Shown here one piece after another: positions 16,910-26,310 of a stretch of 64,000 nt of DNA. Numbering within the stretch: the stretch's first letter is position 1; each line of letters opens with the position of its first letter. This stretch comes from Stutzerimonas stutzeri (GTDB lineage Bacteria; Pseudomonadota; Gammaproteobacteria; Pseudomonadales; Pseudomonadaceae): the NCBI RefSeq assembly GCF_009789555.1, contig NZ_CP046902.1:422001-486000 (forward strand). The letters are read 5' to 3'. The translations under genes were made by a program, and so were the position numbers. The notes beneath the pieces are model-generated. The model did not search any database. It was not told where the DNA came from and saw only the letters and a program-made list of their open reading frames with translations.

Positions 16910-17317
16910 ATGCCCAGCCTCAACCCCAGCGCCGACCAACTGAAACGCTTCGCCGAGCAGATGCCGGTCGGCGAACCGATCCTCATGCTCAACCTGCTGC
17001 GCTTCAATCACGAGGCGGCCTACCCGGCCGATAGCGGGCAAACCGCATGCAGCGGCAAGGAAGCCTACGCGCGCTATAGCCGCACGGCGTTGCAAAAGGT
17101 GCGGGCAGCCGGCGGCGATGTGCAGGTGGCCGCCCTTGCGCACGTCGCGCTGATCGCGCCGGAGCAGGAGCACTGGGACGAGATGCTGCTGGTGCGATAT
17201 CCCTCGCCGGAAGCCTTCCTTGCAATGCTGGCCGATGATCAATACAAAGCGGCAACTGTCCACCGCACCGCTGCGCTGGCCGACTCGCGGCTGATCGCCT
17301 GCTCCCCTCGTCGCTGA
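16910..17317 (+). CDS. DUF1330-family dimeric alpha-beta barrel protein
   Basis: 135 residues. The early motif P-I-L-M-L-N-L-L-R-F and later D-E-M-L-L-V-R-Y-P-S-P-E-A-F fit the DUF1330 ferredoxin-like, dimeric alpha-beta barrel family, small cytoplasmic proteins of unknown reaction. The ATG is preceded by AAGGAAA. It follows kinB by 34 bases and could be cotranscribed; it is convergent with the amidase gene. Confidence 0.75.
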   Translation: MPSLNPSADQLKRFAEQMPVGEPILMLNLLRFNHEAAYPADSGQTACSGKEAYARYSRTALQKVRAAGGDVQVAALAHVALIAPEQEHWDEMLLVRYPSPEAFLAMLADDQYKAATVHRTAALADSRLIACSPRR

Positions 17318-17323
17318 CGCCCC

Positions 17324-18100
17324 TCAGGACGCCGTTGCAAGCGCGGCAAGAATTGCCGCGGTTTCGGCATCCGGCTCGCCGTCGAAACGTGTCGGCCGGT
17401 ACTTCATCTGAAAGGCAGCGATCACGTTGCGGGTCTCCAAATCCAGGTGGCCGTGTTCTGGCACCTTATAGCCCTGCCTGACCAGTTGCGCCTGGAACCA
17501 GGCCACGTCCGGCAGTTGCAGCGCGAAAGCGCTGCGCTGGCGCGCCACCACGGCAGCGTCGGGCCAGGGCACCAGTCCGGCATCGGCCAGACGCTTCCAT
17601 GGGAACAGCGGGCCGGGGTCGACCTTGCGCTGCGGCGCGATGTCGCTGTGTCCGACGATGGCGCCGGGCTTGAGCCCGTGGCGCTGCATGATGTCCTTGA
17701 GCAGTACGATCAGCGCGTCGATCTGCTGCTCGGAATACGGGTACCAGAGCCGCCCCCGCTCGCCTTCGATATAGCCGCGGTTCACCAGTTCGATACCGAT
17801 GGAGCTGGAGTTGAGCCAGGTCCGGCCGTTCCACTGGCTCTCGCCGGCATGCCAGGCACGGCGATTCTCGTCCACCAGCCGGTAAATGGTCGCGGGCGCC
17901 TCGCCAATCAGGTAATGGCTGCTGACGCCGTCGCCCTTGAGGATCTCCAGCGAGCGCGACAGATCACTGGAGGTGTAGTGCAGGACGATGAACTGGGCCC
18001 GGCTGTCCTGCCCCAACGACGTATGGCGGGTATCGATACGCGGACCGCTGGCGCAGCCCACCAGCAACAGGGCACATACGGCGAGGATTACGGCTTTCAT
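17324..18100 (-). CDS. ampDh2: N-acetylmuramoyl-L-alanine amidase lipoprotein, AmpDh2-like
   Basis: 258 residues. The lipoprotein signal ends L-L-V-G-C (Cys16), placing it at the outer membrane. An amidase_2 domain follows: zinc ligand His41 (V-L-H-Y-T-S), substrate region S-S-H-Y-L-I, and the second metal pair in V-G-H-S-D-I-A-P-Q-R-K-x-D-P-G. The C-terminal part (about 185-258) is a peptidoglycan-binding helical domain. It cleaves the lactyl-amide bond of peptidoglycan or anhydro-muropeptides in the periplasm. Length and the position next to algB-kinB match P. aeruginosa AmpDh2. Confidence 0.88.
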   Translation of the reverse strand: MKAVILAVCALLLVGCASGPRIDTRHTSLGQDSRAQFIVLHYTSSDLSRSLEILKGDGVSSHYLIGEAPATIYRLVDENRRAWHAGESQWNGRTWLNSSSIGIELVNRGYIEGERGRLWYPYSEQQIDALIVLLKDIMQRHGLKPGAIVGHSDIAPQRKVDPGPLFPWKRLADAGLVPWPDAAVVARQRSAFALQLPDVAWFQAQLVRQGYKVPEHGHLDLETRNVIAAFQMKYRPTRFDGEPDAETAAILAALATAS

Positions 18101-18247
18101 GGAGTACCTCTGGTCGACAGCGAAATGACGCAGATTGGGCAGTGGATCGGGCCTTCAGCGGCCCGCGGCACAGCACCACGAAGTGGGCGCCGAAACAGGA
18201 AAATGGGATTATACCGGAGCTGACCAAACGGCTCCCAGCGCGACTGG

Positions 18248-20035
18248 TCAGTCCGCTTCGATACGGTTGCGCCCCGCACCCTTGGCGCGATAAAGCGCCC
18301 GGTCGGCACGCTCGAACACCTGCTCGGCGCTGTCAGCCCCGGCGAAGCTGGCGAGCCCGCCCGACAACGTCACCTGAATCCGCGCGCCCTTGAAATGGAA
18401 CGGGCAGTCCTGAATATCCGAGCGCAGACTATCGAGCAGCGTCAGGCCCGCCTCGACCGGTGTCTCGGGAAGCAGCAATGCGAATTCCTCGCCACCGAAA
18501 CGGGCGATGAAATCAGTCTTGCGCAGGCGTTTTCGCAGCTCACCGGCAATGATCTTGAGGACCCGATCGCCGGCCAGATGCCCGAAACCGTCGTTGATGC
18601 GCTTGAAGTGGTCCACGTCGAGCACGGCCAGTAGCAACTGGCCGCCGTAACGCTGCTGGCGCGCCATCTCCTGTTCCAGACGCTCCTCCCAGCCCGCGCG
18701 ATTGGGAAGCTCGGTCAATGGATCGCGCAAGGCTTTCTGTCGTTGTTCCTCCAGGTGCTCGCGCATGCCGGTTGCCGATTCTTCCAAGCTCGCAACCCGG
18801 CCAACCAGGGTGTTGAGCCGCTCACTGACCTGCTTCTCGTGAGCGCTACGCTGCTGCTCGTAGCTATCGACGGTATCGAGCAACCGATCGATTCGAGCCT
18901 GTACCACCGCTTTCAGGCTCGGCAAGTCTTGCGCGTCGAGCACGCTGCTCTGCAGCCCACCGACCTGTTGGCGCAGCGCCTCGTCCAGCGCTTGTGCCGT
19001 TTCCCTGCTCTGTGCATGCCCCTGGTGGGCGGAACTGAGGCCGTCGTGCATGGTTGCCAGGCGCTCGTTGAGGAGCTTCAGGTAACTCTCGAACTCACGC
19101 TGCCCCTGGTCGGCAGCCGCGACCATCAGCTGCGCCAGATCGTCCAGCAGGGGGACCAGCTCATACCAGTTCAAGCCCTGCTCGATGCGCTCGCGAATGG
19201 CCAATGCCTGCGGCTGTTGATGGGCAGGCAACTGCAGCCCATCGAGCAGGTGATACAGCGCCGCCTCCACTCGGTCGGCGATGGCGCTGTAGGCGTGCTC
19301 GGGCGAGACGGGAAGTATGTGCCCACCCTCTTGCTCGAGAGCGACCGGGTCGGATACGGCATCCGCCAGGTCAGGGATCGAGGCCGGCTCGGCGGTATCG
19401 ACCACGACTGCCTCGGCGACAGGACGCTCGGCCGGTTCCGGCTGCATTGGCGGCGCTGTTTCGAGCGTTGCCGATACATCCATCGCGGCACCGGGCTCGC
19501 CCTCGGCACCGCGCTCTCGCGGGCCGAACAGCCTGCCCAGCAACCCGACCGGATGCACCGCGCTGCCCGTCTGAACGGACAATGCTCGATCCTGAAGCGT
19601 GACCAGTTCGGCCAGCAACCCAGGCAGTTCAAGCGGTCGCGCGGCCCGGCCGTCAAGCTCACGGGCGAATCGCTTCAAGGGCTTGCGGACTTCGCGCGGC
19701 AGCGGCAAGCCCTGCAACTGCGTCACCAGCGCCCGCAAGGCATGGGCCAGACGGTCAAGACGTTCCTTCTTGCTCCGCTCGGTATCCAGCACCGCGCGCT
19801 CGAGACGCGGTATCAGCGCCTCGAGACGATCCTCGGGAACCTCATCGTGCAGCATCTCCCGAAGCTCTCGCATGCATTGCTCGACCGCCGGGTCGGCATC
19901 GTCCACCGCGAAGCTGCTGCGCACGAGGCTTCGGCGCAACAGGTCCAGGCGCGCGCGCCAATGATCTTCCTGCCGCTCTTGCTGCTCCAGCGACTGAAGG
20001 TATTTTTCCTTCCAGCGCTGCGCATCGTCATTCAT
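18248..20035 (-). CDS. Diguanylate cyclase with long helical N-terminus (DgcH-like)
   Basis: 595 residues. The first about 420 are mostly helical and coiled-coil, with no membrane segment and an acidic, proline-rich linker around 190-235. The last about 165 form a GGDEF domain with the active-site G-G-E-E-F at 514-518 and D-P-L-T-E-L-P-N-R at its start. It makes cyclic di-GMP in the cytoplasm. The start is the ATG overlapping the stop of the upstream gene (ATGA), so translation is coupled to it. The same gene stands at this position in P. aeruginosa (PA5487, recalled as DgcH). Confidence 0.85.
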   Translation of the reverse strand: MNDDAQRWKEKYLQSLEQQERQEDHWRARLDLLRRSLVRSSFAVDDADPAVEQCMRELREMLHDEVPEDRLEALIPRLERAVLDTERSKKERLDRLAHALRALVTQLQGLPLPREVRKPLKRFARELDGRAARPLELPGLLAELVTLQDRALSVQTGSAVHPVGLLGRLFGPRERGAEGEPGAAMDVSATLETAPPMQPEPAERPVAEAVVVDTAEPASIPDLADAVSDPVALEQEGGHILPVSPEHAYSAIADRVEAALYHLLDGLQLPAHQQPQALAIRERIEQGLNWYELVPLLDDLAQLMVAAADQGQREFESYLKLLNERLATMHDGLSSAHQGHAQSRETAQALDEALRQQVGGLQSSVLDAQDLPSLKAVVQARIDRLLDTVDSYEQQRSAHEKQVSERLNTLVGRVASLEESATGMREHLEEQRQKALRDPLTELPNRAGWEERLEQEMARQQRYGGQLLLAVLDVDHFKRINDGFGHLAGDRVLKIIAGELRKRLRKTDFIARFGGEEFALLLPETPVEAGLTLLDSLRSDIQDCPFHFKGARIQVTLSGGLASFAGADSAEQVFERADRALYRAKGAGRNRIEAD

Positions 20036-20901
20036 GTCGACGTACCGGCAGGTACCGGCCAAGCGTCGTGACACAACGCGTCAGGGAGCCGGATTTCCAC
20101 GGCGATCGGCAGATGATCGGAGCTGGCCTGGGCCAGCACATCAACGCGTTCGAGCGTCAGGCTGGGACTCAGCAAGATGTGGTCGAGGCAGCGCTGTGGC
20201 CGCCAGCTGGGAAAGGTCGCATTGATCTGCGGCGCCTGCAGACCCAGGTCGCGCAGAGGCGAATGCTCCAGCAGGTCGGTGGCGTGCGTGTTCATATCGC
20301 CCATCAGAACCTGATGGCGATAACCGCCGATCAGCTCGCGGATATAGGCCAATTGCCGGGTCCGTGCGCTGCCGCCGAGGGCGAGGTGCATGACCACGAC
20401 GACCAACGCATCCGCGCCTTCCCCGAACCGTAGCAGGATCGCACCGCGCCCGGATGGGCCTGGCAGCGGATGATCCTCCAGCACCTGCGGCTCGAGGCGG
20501 CTAAGCACCCCGTTGCTGTGCTGGGCGAAGCGGCCGAGATTTCGGTTCAGCTGCTGATACCAGTAGGGGAAGGTGCCGAGCTGGGCAAGATGTTCGACCT
20601 GATTGACATAGCCGGACCGAAGACTGCCCCCGTCGACTTCCTGCAAGGCCACCAGATCGTAGTTACCGAGCAGCTCGCCAATTCGCTGCAGGTTTCCGGC
20701 CCGCCCGGGATGCGGTAGCAGATGCTGCCAACTGCGCGTCAGATAATGATGGTAACGCTCGGTGCTGATCCCCACCTGGATATTGAAGCTGAGCAGACGC
20801 AGCCGGCCGTCCAGGGGCAGGCCGGTCGAATCCAGGCAGAGCGGGTTGACGCGCGCCTGTCCGGAGCGGGCCAGGCGCGGAGAACTCCAGCGGCGCAGCA
20901 C
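20032..20901 (-). CDS. Endonuclease/exonuclease/phosphatase (EEP) family protein
   Basis: 289 residues with the EEP metal-dependent hydrolase motifs: L-L-S-F-N-I-Q near residue 37, L-V-A-L-Q-E-V-D-G-G (Glu ligand), G-D-M-N-T-H and a C-terminal S-D-H-L-P-I. No signal peptide is evident. The substrate (nucleic acid or phospholipid) cannot be read from sequence. Its last bases overlap the diguanylate cyclase start, a conserved pair in pseudomonads. It starts six bases from the end of dsbA, so dsbA, this gene and the cyclase may share a transcript. Confidence 0.82.
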   Translation of the reverse strand: MLRRWSSPRLARSGQARVNPLCLDSTGLPLDGRLRLLSFNIQVGISTERYHHYLTRSWQHLLPHPGRAGNLQRIGELLGNYDLVALQEVDGGSLRSGYVNQVEHLAQLGTFPYWYQQLNRNLGRFAQHSNGVLSRLEPQVLEDHPLPGPSGRGAILLRFGEGADALVVVVMHLALGGSARTRQLAYIRELIGGYRHQVLMGDMNTHATDLLEHSPLRDLGLQAPQINATFPSWRPQRCLDHILLSPSLTLERVDVLAQASSDHLPIAVEIRLPDALCHDAWPVPAGTST

Positions 20902-20907
20902 GGAGAA

Positions 20908-21537
20908 TTACCGGGCAGCGCGTTCTTTTTCGATCAGGAAATCGGCGACTTCCAATGCGCGCTGGGGGCCGCCCGCCGAGCCGATATCGAAACGGTACTT
21001 GCCGTTGACGATCATCACCGGTACGCCAGTGATCTGGTAGGCCATGGCCTGCTTTTTCGCCTGCTCGACACGGCTCTTCACACCGAACGAGTTGTAGGCC
21101 TTGAGAAAAGCTTGCGGATCGACGCCCTGGCCGGCGAGAAAGTCGGCCATTTTTTCTGGCGTTTCCAACTTGTTACCGTCGCGGTGATAGGCATTGAACA
21201 CCGCGTCATGGACCTTCTGCTCGACGTTCATCGACTCCAGCGCCAGGAACATCTGGCCGTGAGCATTCCAGACGCCACCGAACATGGCAGGGATACGCTT
21301 GAAGTCCACATCGTCCGGCAGTTGCTCTACCCAGGGGTTGATGATCGGCTCGAACTGATAGCAGTGAGGGCAGCCGTACCAGAACAATTCGACGACTTCG
21401 ACCTTGTCCGGCTCTGCCACGGGTACCGGAGTCTTGAGTTCGACATATTCCTTGCCTGCCTGGAACTCCGCCGCATGAGCGGACAAGCCGAACAGGCTGG
21501 CGGTGGCAAGTACGGCACTCAGAACAAGTTTACGCAT
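20908..21537 (-). CDS. dsbA: Thiol:disulfide interchange protein DsbA
   Basis: 209 residues with a signal peptide ending S-A-H-A|A-E-F. The thioredoxin-fold active site is C-P-H-C (Cys56, Cys59) and the cis-proline loop T-G-V-P-V is about residue 170. It oxidises cysteine pairs in newly exported periplasmic proteins. The ATG with ribosome site AAGGAGT was chosen; the longer frame has no signal. It lies downstream of cytochrome c4 on the same strand, separated by a strong terminator. Confidence 0.93.
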   Translation of the reverse strand: MRKLVLSAVLATASLFGLSAHAAEFQAGKEYVELKTPVPVAEPDKVEVVELFWYGCPHCYQFEPIINPWVEQLPDDVDFKRIPAMFGGVWNAHGQMFLALESMNVEQKVHDAVFNAYHRDGNKLETPEKMADFLAGQGVDPQAFLKAYNSFGVKSRVEQAKKQAMAYQITGVPVMIVNGKYRFDIGSAGGPQRALEVADFLIEKERAAR

Positions 21538-21654
21538 GATGACTCCTTGGCGTTGAACGACGGACCGATATCGCGACAGGCTGCAGCAAATCATCTTCGC
21601 TCGCCAGCGCTTTTCGCCGCTTTTCAATATCTTGACAATGATTGTAGCGGTGCC

Positions 21655-21693
21655 AAAAACAAAAAAGGCGTCCAGGTTCGCGACCTGAACGCC
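21655..21693 (-). terminator. Rho-independent terminator after cytochrome c4
   Basis: On the minus strand an 11-bp stem GGCGTTCAGGT / ACCTGGACGCC (one G-U pair, five-base loop) is followed by six T and a further T-rich run. It separates the cytochrome gene from dsbA. Confidence 0.85.
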
Positions 21694-21719
21694 CTTCCAA
21701 CCGGCCGTGGCCGATGCTG

Positions 21720-22352
21720 TCAGTGCAGACCCTGGATGTAGCTGGACAGGGCTTCGATGTCCTTGTTGCTCAGCTTGGACGCAATGGTGCGCATGATCAT
21801 CGCGTCGCCGTCGTTGGTACGGGCACCTTCGCGGAAATCGGTCAGTTGCTTGGCCGTATAGGCGGCATGCTGGCCACCCAACTGTGGGAAGCTCGCCAGG
21901 TCGTTACCGACACCGTTCGGTGCGTGGCACCCGGTACAGGCGGGCATGCCCAGTTCCAGCTTGCCGCCACGGAACAGTTTTTCGCCGTGCTCGACCAGCG
22001 CCGGATCTGCCATGCCAACCGTCATTTTCTGGCTGGCGAAATAGGCTGCGATATCGGCAAGGTCCTGCTCGTTGTACGGATCGAGCATGCCGGTCATTTC
22101 AAGCACCTTGCGCCCAACCCCTTCCGGAGCGCCCGGCGTGCTGCCGGCCTTGATGTCCTGAAGCTGCTTGAACAGATAGCGCTCGCCTTGACCTGCCAGT
22201 TTGGGGAAGTTCGGTGCGGCACTGTTGCCATCGGCACCGTGACAGGCACCACAAACTGCAACCTTCTCCTGACCGGCTTCGGCATTTCCAGCCGCGTGGG
22301 CGATACCGGTGATGCCAAGGGTCAACAGCAGACTCACGAGTACTTTGTTCAT
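21720..22352 (-). CDS. cc4: Di-haem cytochrome c4
   Basis: 210 residues: signal peptide ending A-H-A|A-G-N, then two cytochrome c domains with C-G-A-C-H and C-T-G-C-H haem sites and axial methionines in each half (M-T-G-M and M-I-M-R regions). It is a periplasmic, membrane-associated electron carrier to terminal oxidases. The sequence resembles the structurally known P. stutzeri cytochrome c4, which supports the species group. The start was taken at the ATG after GGATGAG; an ATG four codons earlier is possible. Confidence 0.93.
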   Translation of the reverse strand: MNKVLVSLLLTLGITGIAHAAGNAEAGQEKVAVCGACHGADGNSAAPNFPKLAGQGERYLFKQLQDIKAGSTPGAPEGVGRKVLEMTGMLDPYNEQDLADIAAYFASQKMTVGMADPALVEHGEKLFRGGKLELGMPACTGCHAPNGVGNDLASFPQLGGQHAAYTAKQLTDFREGARTNDGDAMIMRTIASKLSNKDIEALSSYIQGLH

Positions 22353-22608
22353 CAGCTCATCCAACTACGGCTAAGGGTTTAAAAATCTTATTCGGCATGC
22401 CCGTCCCAGGACCCTGGCAATGCTCGTTGAAGTGGCGCGGTGCCTGACGCCCGAACGCAGTTATCGACAGAGCCTGCCGGCAGCTGGAGAAACCGTTGTA
22501 CGGGGCTTGTTCAGACCAAAGCGCACACAAAATCTGCGGCATTATATACTGGCGCTCCTGAAACGGAAACGAACCATTGCCGCACCCCGCGCACTCACCG
22601 GAAAGCCC

Positions 22609-23250
22609 ATGCTCCTGAAAAACCCGATTCTCGGCCTCTGCCAGCAAGCCACCTTCATGACCAGCGCCGCCAAGGTCGATCAATGCCCGGCTGACGAGGG
22701 CCTCGAGGTTGCCTTCGCCGGCCGGTCGAACGCCGGGAAGTCCAGTGCGCTGAACACCCTCACCCATGCCAGCCTGGCTCGCACGTCGAAGACACCGGGG
22801 CGCACCCAGCTGCTCAACTTTTTCCGCCTCGATGACAACCATCGCCTGGTCGACCTTCCCGGTTATGGCTATGCGAAGGTGCCGATTCCACTGAAGCAGC
22901 ACTGGCAGCGCCACCTGGAAGCCTATCTGAGCAGCCGCGAGAGCCTTGCAGGTGTATTCCTGATGATGGATATCCGCCACCCGCTGACCGAGTTCGACCG
23001 CATGATGCTCGACTGGTCCAGCGCCAGCGAAATGCCGCTGCACATTCTTCTGACCAAGTCGGACAAGCTCGCCTTCGGTGCGGCAAAGAACGCCTTGCTG
23101 GCGATTCAGCGCGATATCCGCAAGGGCTGGGGCGACGGGGTCAGCGTGCAACTGTTCTCGGCGCCCAAGCGTCAGGGCGTGGAAGAAGCGCAACTGAAGC
23201 TGGCGCAGTTGCTCGGAATGCTGGAAGAAGATTCCCAGGAAGAAAACTGA
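22609..23250 (+). CDS. engB: Ribosome biogenesis GTPase EngB/YsxC (YihA)
   Basis: 213 residues with G1 G-R-S-N-A-G-K-S-S, G2 threonine region T-P-G-R-T-Q, G3 D-L-P-G-Y-G and G4 T-K-S-D-K in the order and length of the EngB family. This GTPase is needed for large-subunit assembly in well-studied bacteria. The ATG giving M-L-L-K-N-P fits the family; the frame extends further up through non-conserved sequence. Divergent from cytochrome c4, convergent with gcvP. Confidence 0.9.
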   Translation: MLLKNPILGLCQQATFMTSAAKVDQCPADEGLEVAFAGRSNAGKSSALNTLTHASLARTSKTPGRTQLLNFFRLDDNHRLVDLPGYGYAKVPIPLKQHWQRHLEAYLSSRESLAGVFLMMDIRHPLTEFDRMMLDWSSASEMPLHILLTKSDKLAFGAAKNALLAIQRDIRKGWGDGVSVQLFSAPKRQGVEEAQLKLAQLLGMLEEDSQEEN

Positions 23251-23263
23251 CGCGGCAACGGTG

Positions 23264-23301
23264 CCGCACGGCAGATCGCGGTTTATCGATCCACCGTGCG
23301 G
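23264..23301. repeat. REP-like palindrome between convergent engB and gcvP
   Basis: Outer arms CCGCACGG / CCGTGCGG and inner arms GATCG / CGATC form an imperfect 38-base hairpin. The core resembles the palindrome at 46688-46715 (shared GATCGCG and CGATCCACCG). It could be a scattered REP element that also acts as a bidirectional terminator. Confidence 0.5.
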
Positions 23302-23331
23302 AACACAGCATCGCCCCTGCTCCGCTGCGTG

Positions 23332-26208
23332 TCAGTCGCGGTAATCCTCGACCGGCACGCAGGCGCAGAACAGGTTGCGATCACCGAATACGTTGTCGAC
23401 ACGGTTCACTGCCGGCCAGTACTTGTGCGCCTGGGTATGCGCGCTCGGCGTCACGCCCTCGGCGATGCTGTAGGGGCGATCCCAGGGATGGGTCACATCG
23501 GCCAGCGTATGCGGCGCGCGTACCAGCGGGTTGTCCTCTGCCGGCCAGGCACCGTCCTGCACCTTGGCGATCTCGGCGCGGATGCTCAACATCGCCTCGA
23601 CGAAACGGTCCAGCTCCGCCTTCGATTCGCTCTCGGTAGGTTCGATCATCAGCGTCCCGGGGACCGGGAAGGACATGGTCGGGGCATGGAATCCATAATC
23701 GATGAGACGCTTGGCGACGTCTTCCTCGGTAATGCCGGTTTGCGCCTTGATTGGCCGCACATCGATGATGCACTCATGGGCCACGCGACCGTTGCGGCCA
23801 CTGTAGAGCACCGGGAAAGCATCGCCCAGACGCATCGCCAGATAATTCGCACCGAGGATCGCGACCTCGGTGGCGTCACGCAGTTGCGGCCCCATCATGG
23901 CGATGTACATCCAACTGATCGGCAGAATGCTGGCGCTGCCCCAGGGCGCCGCGCTGACCGCGCCGTTTTCCGGATTCGGGCCTTCCAGCTCGATCACCGG
24001 ATGATTGGAAACGAAGGGCGCCAGGTGCGCCTTGATGCCGATTGGCCCCATGCCGGGACCGCCACCGCCATGAGGAATACAGAAGGTCTTGTGCAGGTTC
24101 ATGTGCGAAACATCGGCGCCGATATCCGCTGGGCGCGCCAGGCCGACCTGGGCGTTGAGGTTGGCGCCGTCCATATAGACCTGGCCGCCCTGGGCGTGAA
24201 TCGCCTCGCAGATTTCACGCACGCCTTCTTCGTACACACCATGGGTCGAGGGGTAGGTGATCATCAGGCAGGACAGTTTGTCCCCGGCTTCGGCGGCCTT
24301 GCGCTTGAGGTCCTGCAGATCGACGTTACCGGCCTTGTCACACTCGACGATGACCACACGCATGCTGACCATCTGCGCCGAGGCCGGATTGGTGCCGTGC
24401 GCCGAGGACGGAATGAGGCAGATATCGCGCTGACCTTCGCCACGACTTTCGTGATATTTGCGGATGGCCACCAGGCCGGCGTATTCGCCCTGTGCACCGG
24501 AGTTCGGCTGCATCGAGATCGCATCGAACCCGGTGATCGCACACAGCCAGGCTTCCAGTTCGTCGATCATCAACTTGTAGCCCTGGGCCTGCTCCTGCGG
24601 CGCGAAGGGGTGCAAGTTGGCGAATTCCGGCCAGGTGATCGGGATCATCTCGCTGGTGGCGTTGAGCTTCATGGTGCAGGAGCCGAGCGGGATCATCGCC
24701 TGGTTCAACGCCAGGTCCTTGTTCTCGAGCTGCTTGAGGTAGCGCAACATCTCGGTTTCGCTGTGGTGGGTATTGAACACCGGATGCGTCAGATACGCGC
24801 TGCTGCGCTGCAGCTCCGACGGAATCCCGCTGGCGACGTCGCCTGCATCCAGCTGAGAAACCTCGAGCCCATGATCGGCCCCGAGAAAGATCGAAAGCAA
24901 CTGCTCGACCGTCGCCTCGCTGCACGTCTCGTCGAGACTGACGCCAAGCTTTCCGCGCCCGAGGATGCGCAGGTTGATGCGCGCCGCCCGGGCGCTTTCG
25001 AGGATTGCCGCCTGAGCACCGCCGACCTCCAGCGTCAGGGTGTCGAAGAAGTACCGATTGACGCGCTGAATGCCATGCTGCTCCAGCGCGCTGGCGAGGA
25101 TTGCCGTCAGCCGGTGGGTGCGCTGGGCGATGCGCTTGAGTCCTTCGGGGCCGTGATAGACAGCGTAGCAACTGGCAATGTTGGCCAGCAGCACCTGCGC
25201 CGTGCAGATGTTGGAGTTGGCCTTTTCCCGACGGATATGCTGCTCGCGCGTCTGTAGTGCCATGCGCAGCGCGGTATTACCGCGCGCGTCCTTGGAGACG
25301 CCAATGATGCGGCCGGGCATGGCCCGTTTGAACGCATCACGGGTGGCGAAATAGGCCGCGTGCGGGCCGCCGTACCCCATCGGCACGCCGAAACGCTGGG
25401 TCGAGCCGAGCACCACGTCAGCACCAAGCTCACCCGGAGGCGTGAGCAACAACAGGCTGAGCAGGTCGGCAGCGACGCACGCCAGCGCCTGCTGCGCATG
25501 CAATTGCTCGATGGCCGGGCGCAGATCGTGGATCTCGCCATGGGTGTCCGGATACTGCAGCAAGGCGCCGAAAACCTCCCGCGACGCGATATCGCCGATC
25601 GGGCCGACCACCAGTTCGAAGCCGAAGGCCTCGGCGCGAGTACGCACGACCGATAGCGTCTGCGGGTGACAGTTCTCGTCGACGAAGAAGCTGTTGCTCT
25701 TGCTCTTGGCCATGCGACGCGCCAGGGTCATGGCCTCGGCCGCGGCAGTCGCTTCATCGAGCAGCGAGGCGTTGGCCAGGTCCAACCCGGTGAGGTCGAT
25801 GGTCAATTGCTGGAAATTCAGCAGTGCCTCCAGCCGCCCCTGGGCGATCTCCGGCTGGTAAGGCGTGTAGGCGGTATACCAGCCGGGATTTTCCAGCACA
25901 TTACGCAGGATGACCGGCGGGGTGATCGTGCCGTGATAGCCCATGCCGATCAGGCTGGTCCAGAGCTGGTTCTGCTCGGCATAATTGCGCAGACGCGCCA
26001 ATGCGCCCTGCTCGTCCAACGCGGGCGGTAGCGCCAGCTCGCCCTGAAGGCGGATCGCCGGCGGCACGGTCTGTTCGACCAGTTGCTCGCGGCTGGCCAG
26101 CCCGAGCGCATCGAGCATGGCCTGCTGCTCGGCCGCATCGGGGCCAAGATGACGACGCAGGAACGCGTCAGGTTGCTGGAGCTGGGAAAGGCGCGGCACG
26201 TGGGACAT
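23332..26208 (-). CDS. gcvP: Glycine dehydrogenase (decarboxylating), P protein
   Basis: 958 residues, the full length of the single-chain P protein. Both fold halves are present; the pyridoxal-phosphate lysine lies in N-L-H-K-T-F-C-I-P-H followed by the glycine-rich loop G-G-G-G-P-G. It decarboxylates glycine and passes the methylamine group to lipoyl-GcvH. The start was set at the ATG with M-S-H-V-P, six bases behind GAGAGAGC. Last gene of gcvT-gcvH-gcvP. Confidence 0.95.
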   Translation of the reverse strand: MSHVPRLSQLQQPDAFLRRHLGPDAAEQQAMLDALGLASREQLVEQTVPPAIRLQGELALPPALDEQGALARLRNYAEQNQLWTSLIGMGYHGTITPPVILRNVLENPGWYTAYTPYQPEIAQGRLEALLNFQQLTIDLTGLDLANASLLDEATAAAEAMTLARRMAKSKSNSFFVDENCHPQTLSVVRTRAEAFGFELVVGPIGDIASREVFGALLQYPDTHGEIHDLRPAIEQLHAQQALACVAADLLSLLLLTPPGELGADVVLGSTQRFGVPMGYGGPHAAYFATRDAFKRAMPGRIIGVSKDARGNTALRMALQTREQHIRREKANSNICTAQVLLANIASCYAVYHGPEGLKRIAQRTHRLTAILASALEQHGIQRVNRYFFDTLTLEVGGAQAAILESARAARINLRILGRGKLGVSLDETCSEATVEQLLSIFLGADHGLEVSQLDAGDVASGIPSELQRSSAYLTHPVFNTHHSETEMLRYLKQLENKDLALNQAMIPLGSCTMKLNATSEMIPITWPEFANLHPFAPQEQAQGYKLMIDELEAWLCAITGFDAISMQPNSGAQGEYAGLVAIRKYHESRGEGQRDICLIPSSAHGTNPASAQMVSMRVVIVECDKAGNVDLQDLKRKAAEAGDKLSCLMITYPSTHGVYEEGVREICEAIHAQGGQVYMDGANLNAQVGLARPADIGADVSHMNLHKTFCIPHGGGGPGMGPIGIKAHLAPFVSNHPVIELEGPNPENGAVSAAPWGSASILPISWMYIAMMGPQLRDATEVAILGANYLAMRLGDAFPVLYSGRNGRVAHECIIDVRPIKAQTGITEEDVAKRLIDYGFHAPTMSFPVPGTLMIEPTESESKAELDRFVEAMLSIRAEIAKVQDGAWPAEDNPLVRAPHTLADVTHPWDRPYSIAEGVTPSAHTQAHKYWPAVNRVDNVFGDRNLFCACVPVEDYRD

Positions 26209-26310
26209 CACTGCTCTCTCGAAAAGGAAAGCCCCGCCATGCAGCCCTTTGTGAAACCGCTACGCTCGGTTTCACATACCCGCATCGCAAGGCTTCTGGA
26301 TAGGGAACGC

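Noticed and set aside
23296..25257. 653-codon plus-strand frame
   Set aside because: Antisense shadow of gcvP, rich in His, Arg, Asp and Gly with no domain.
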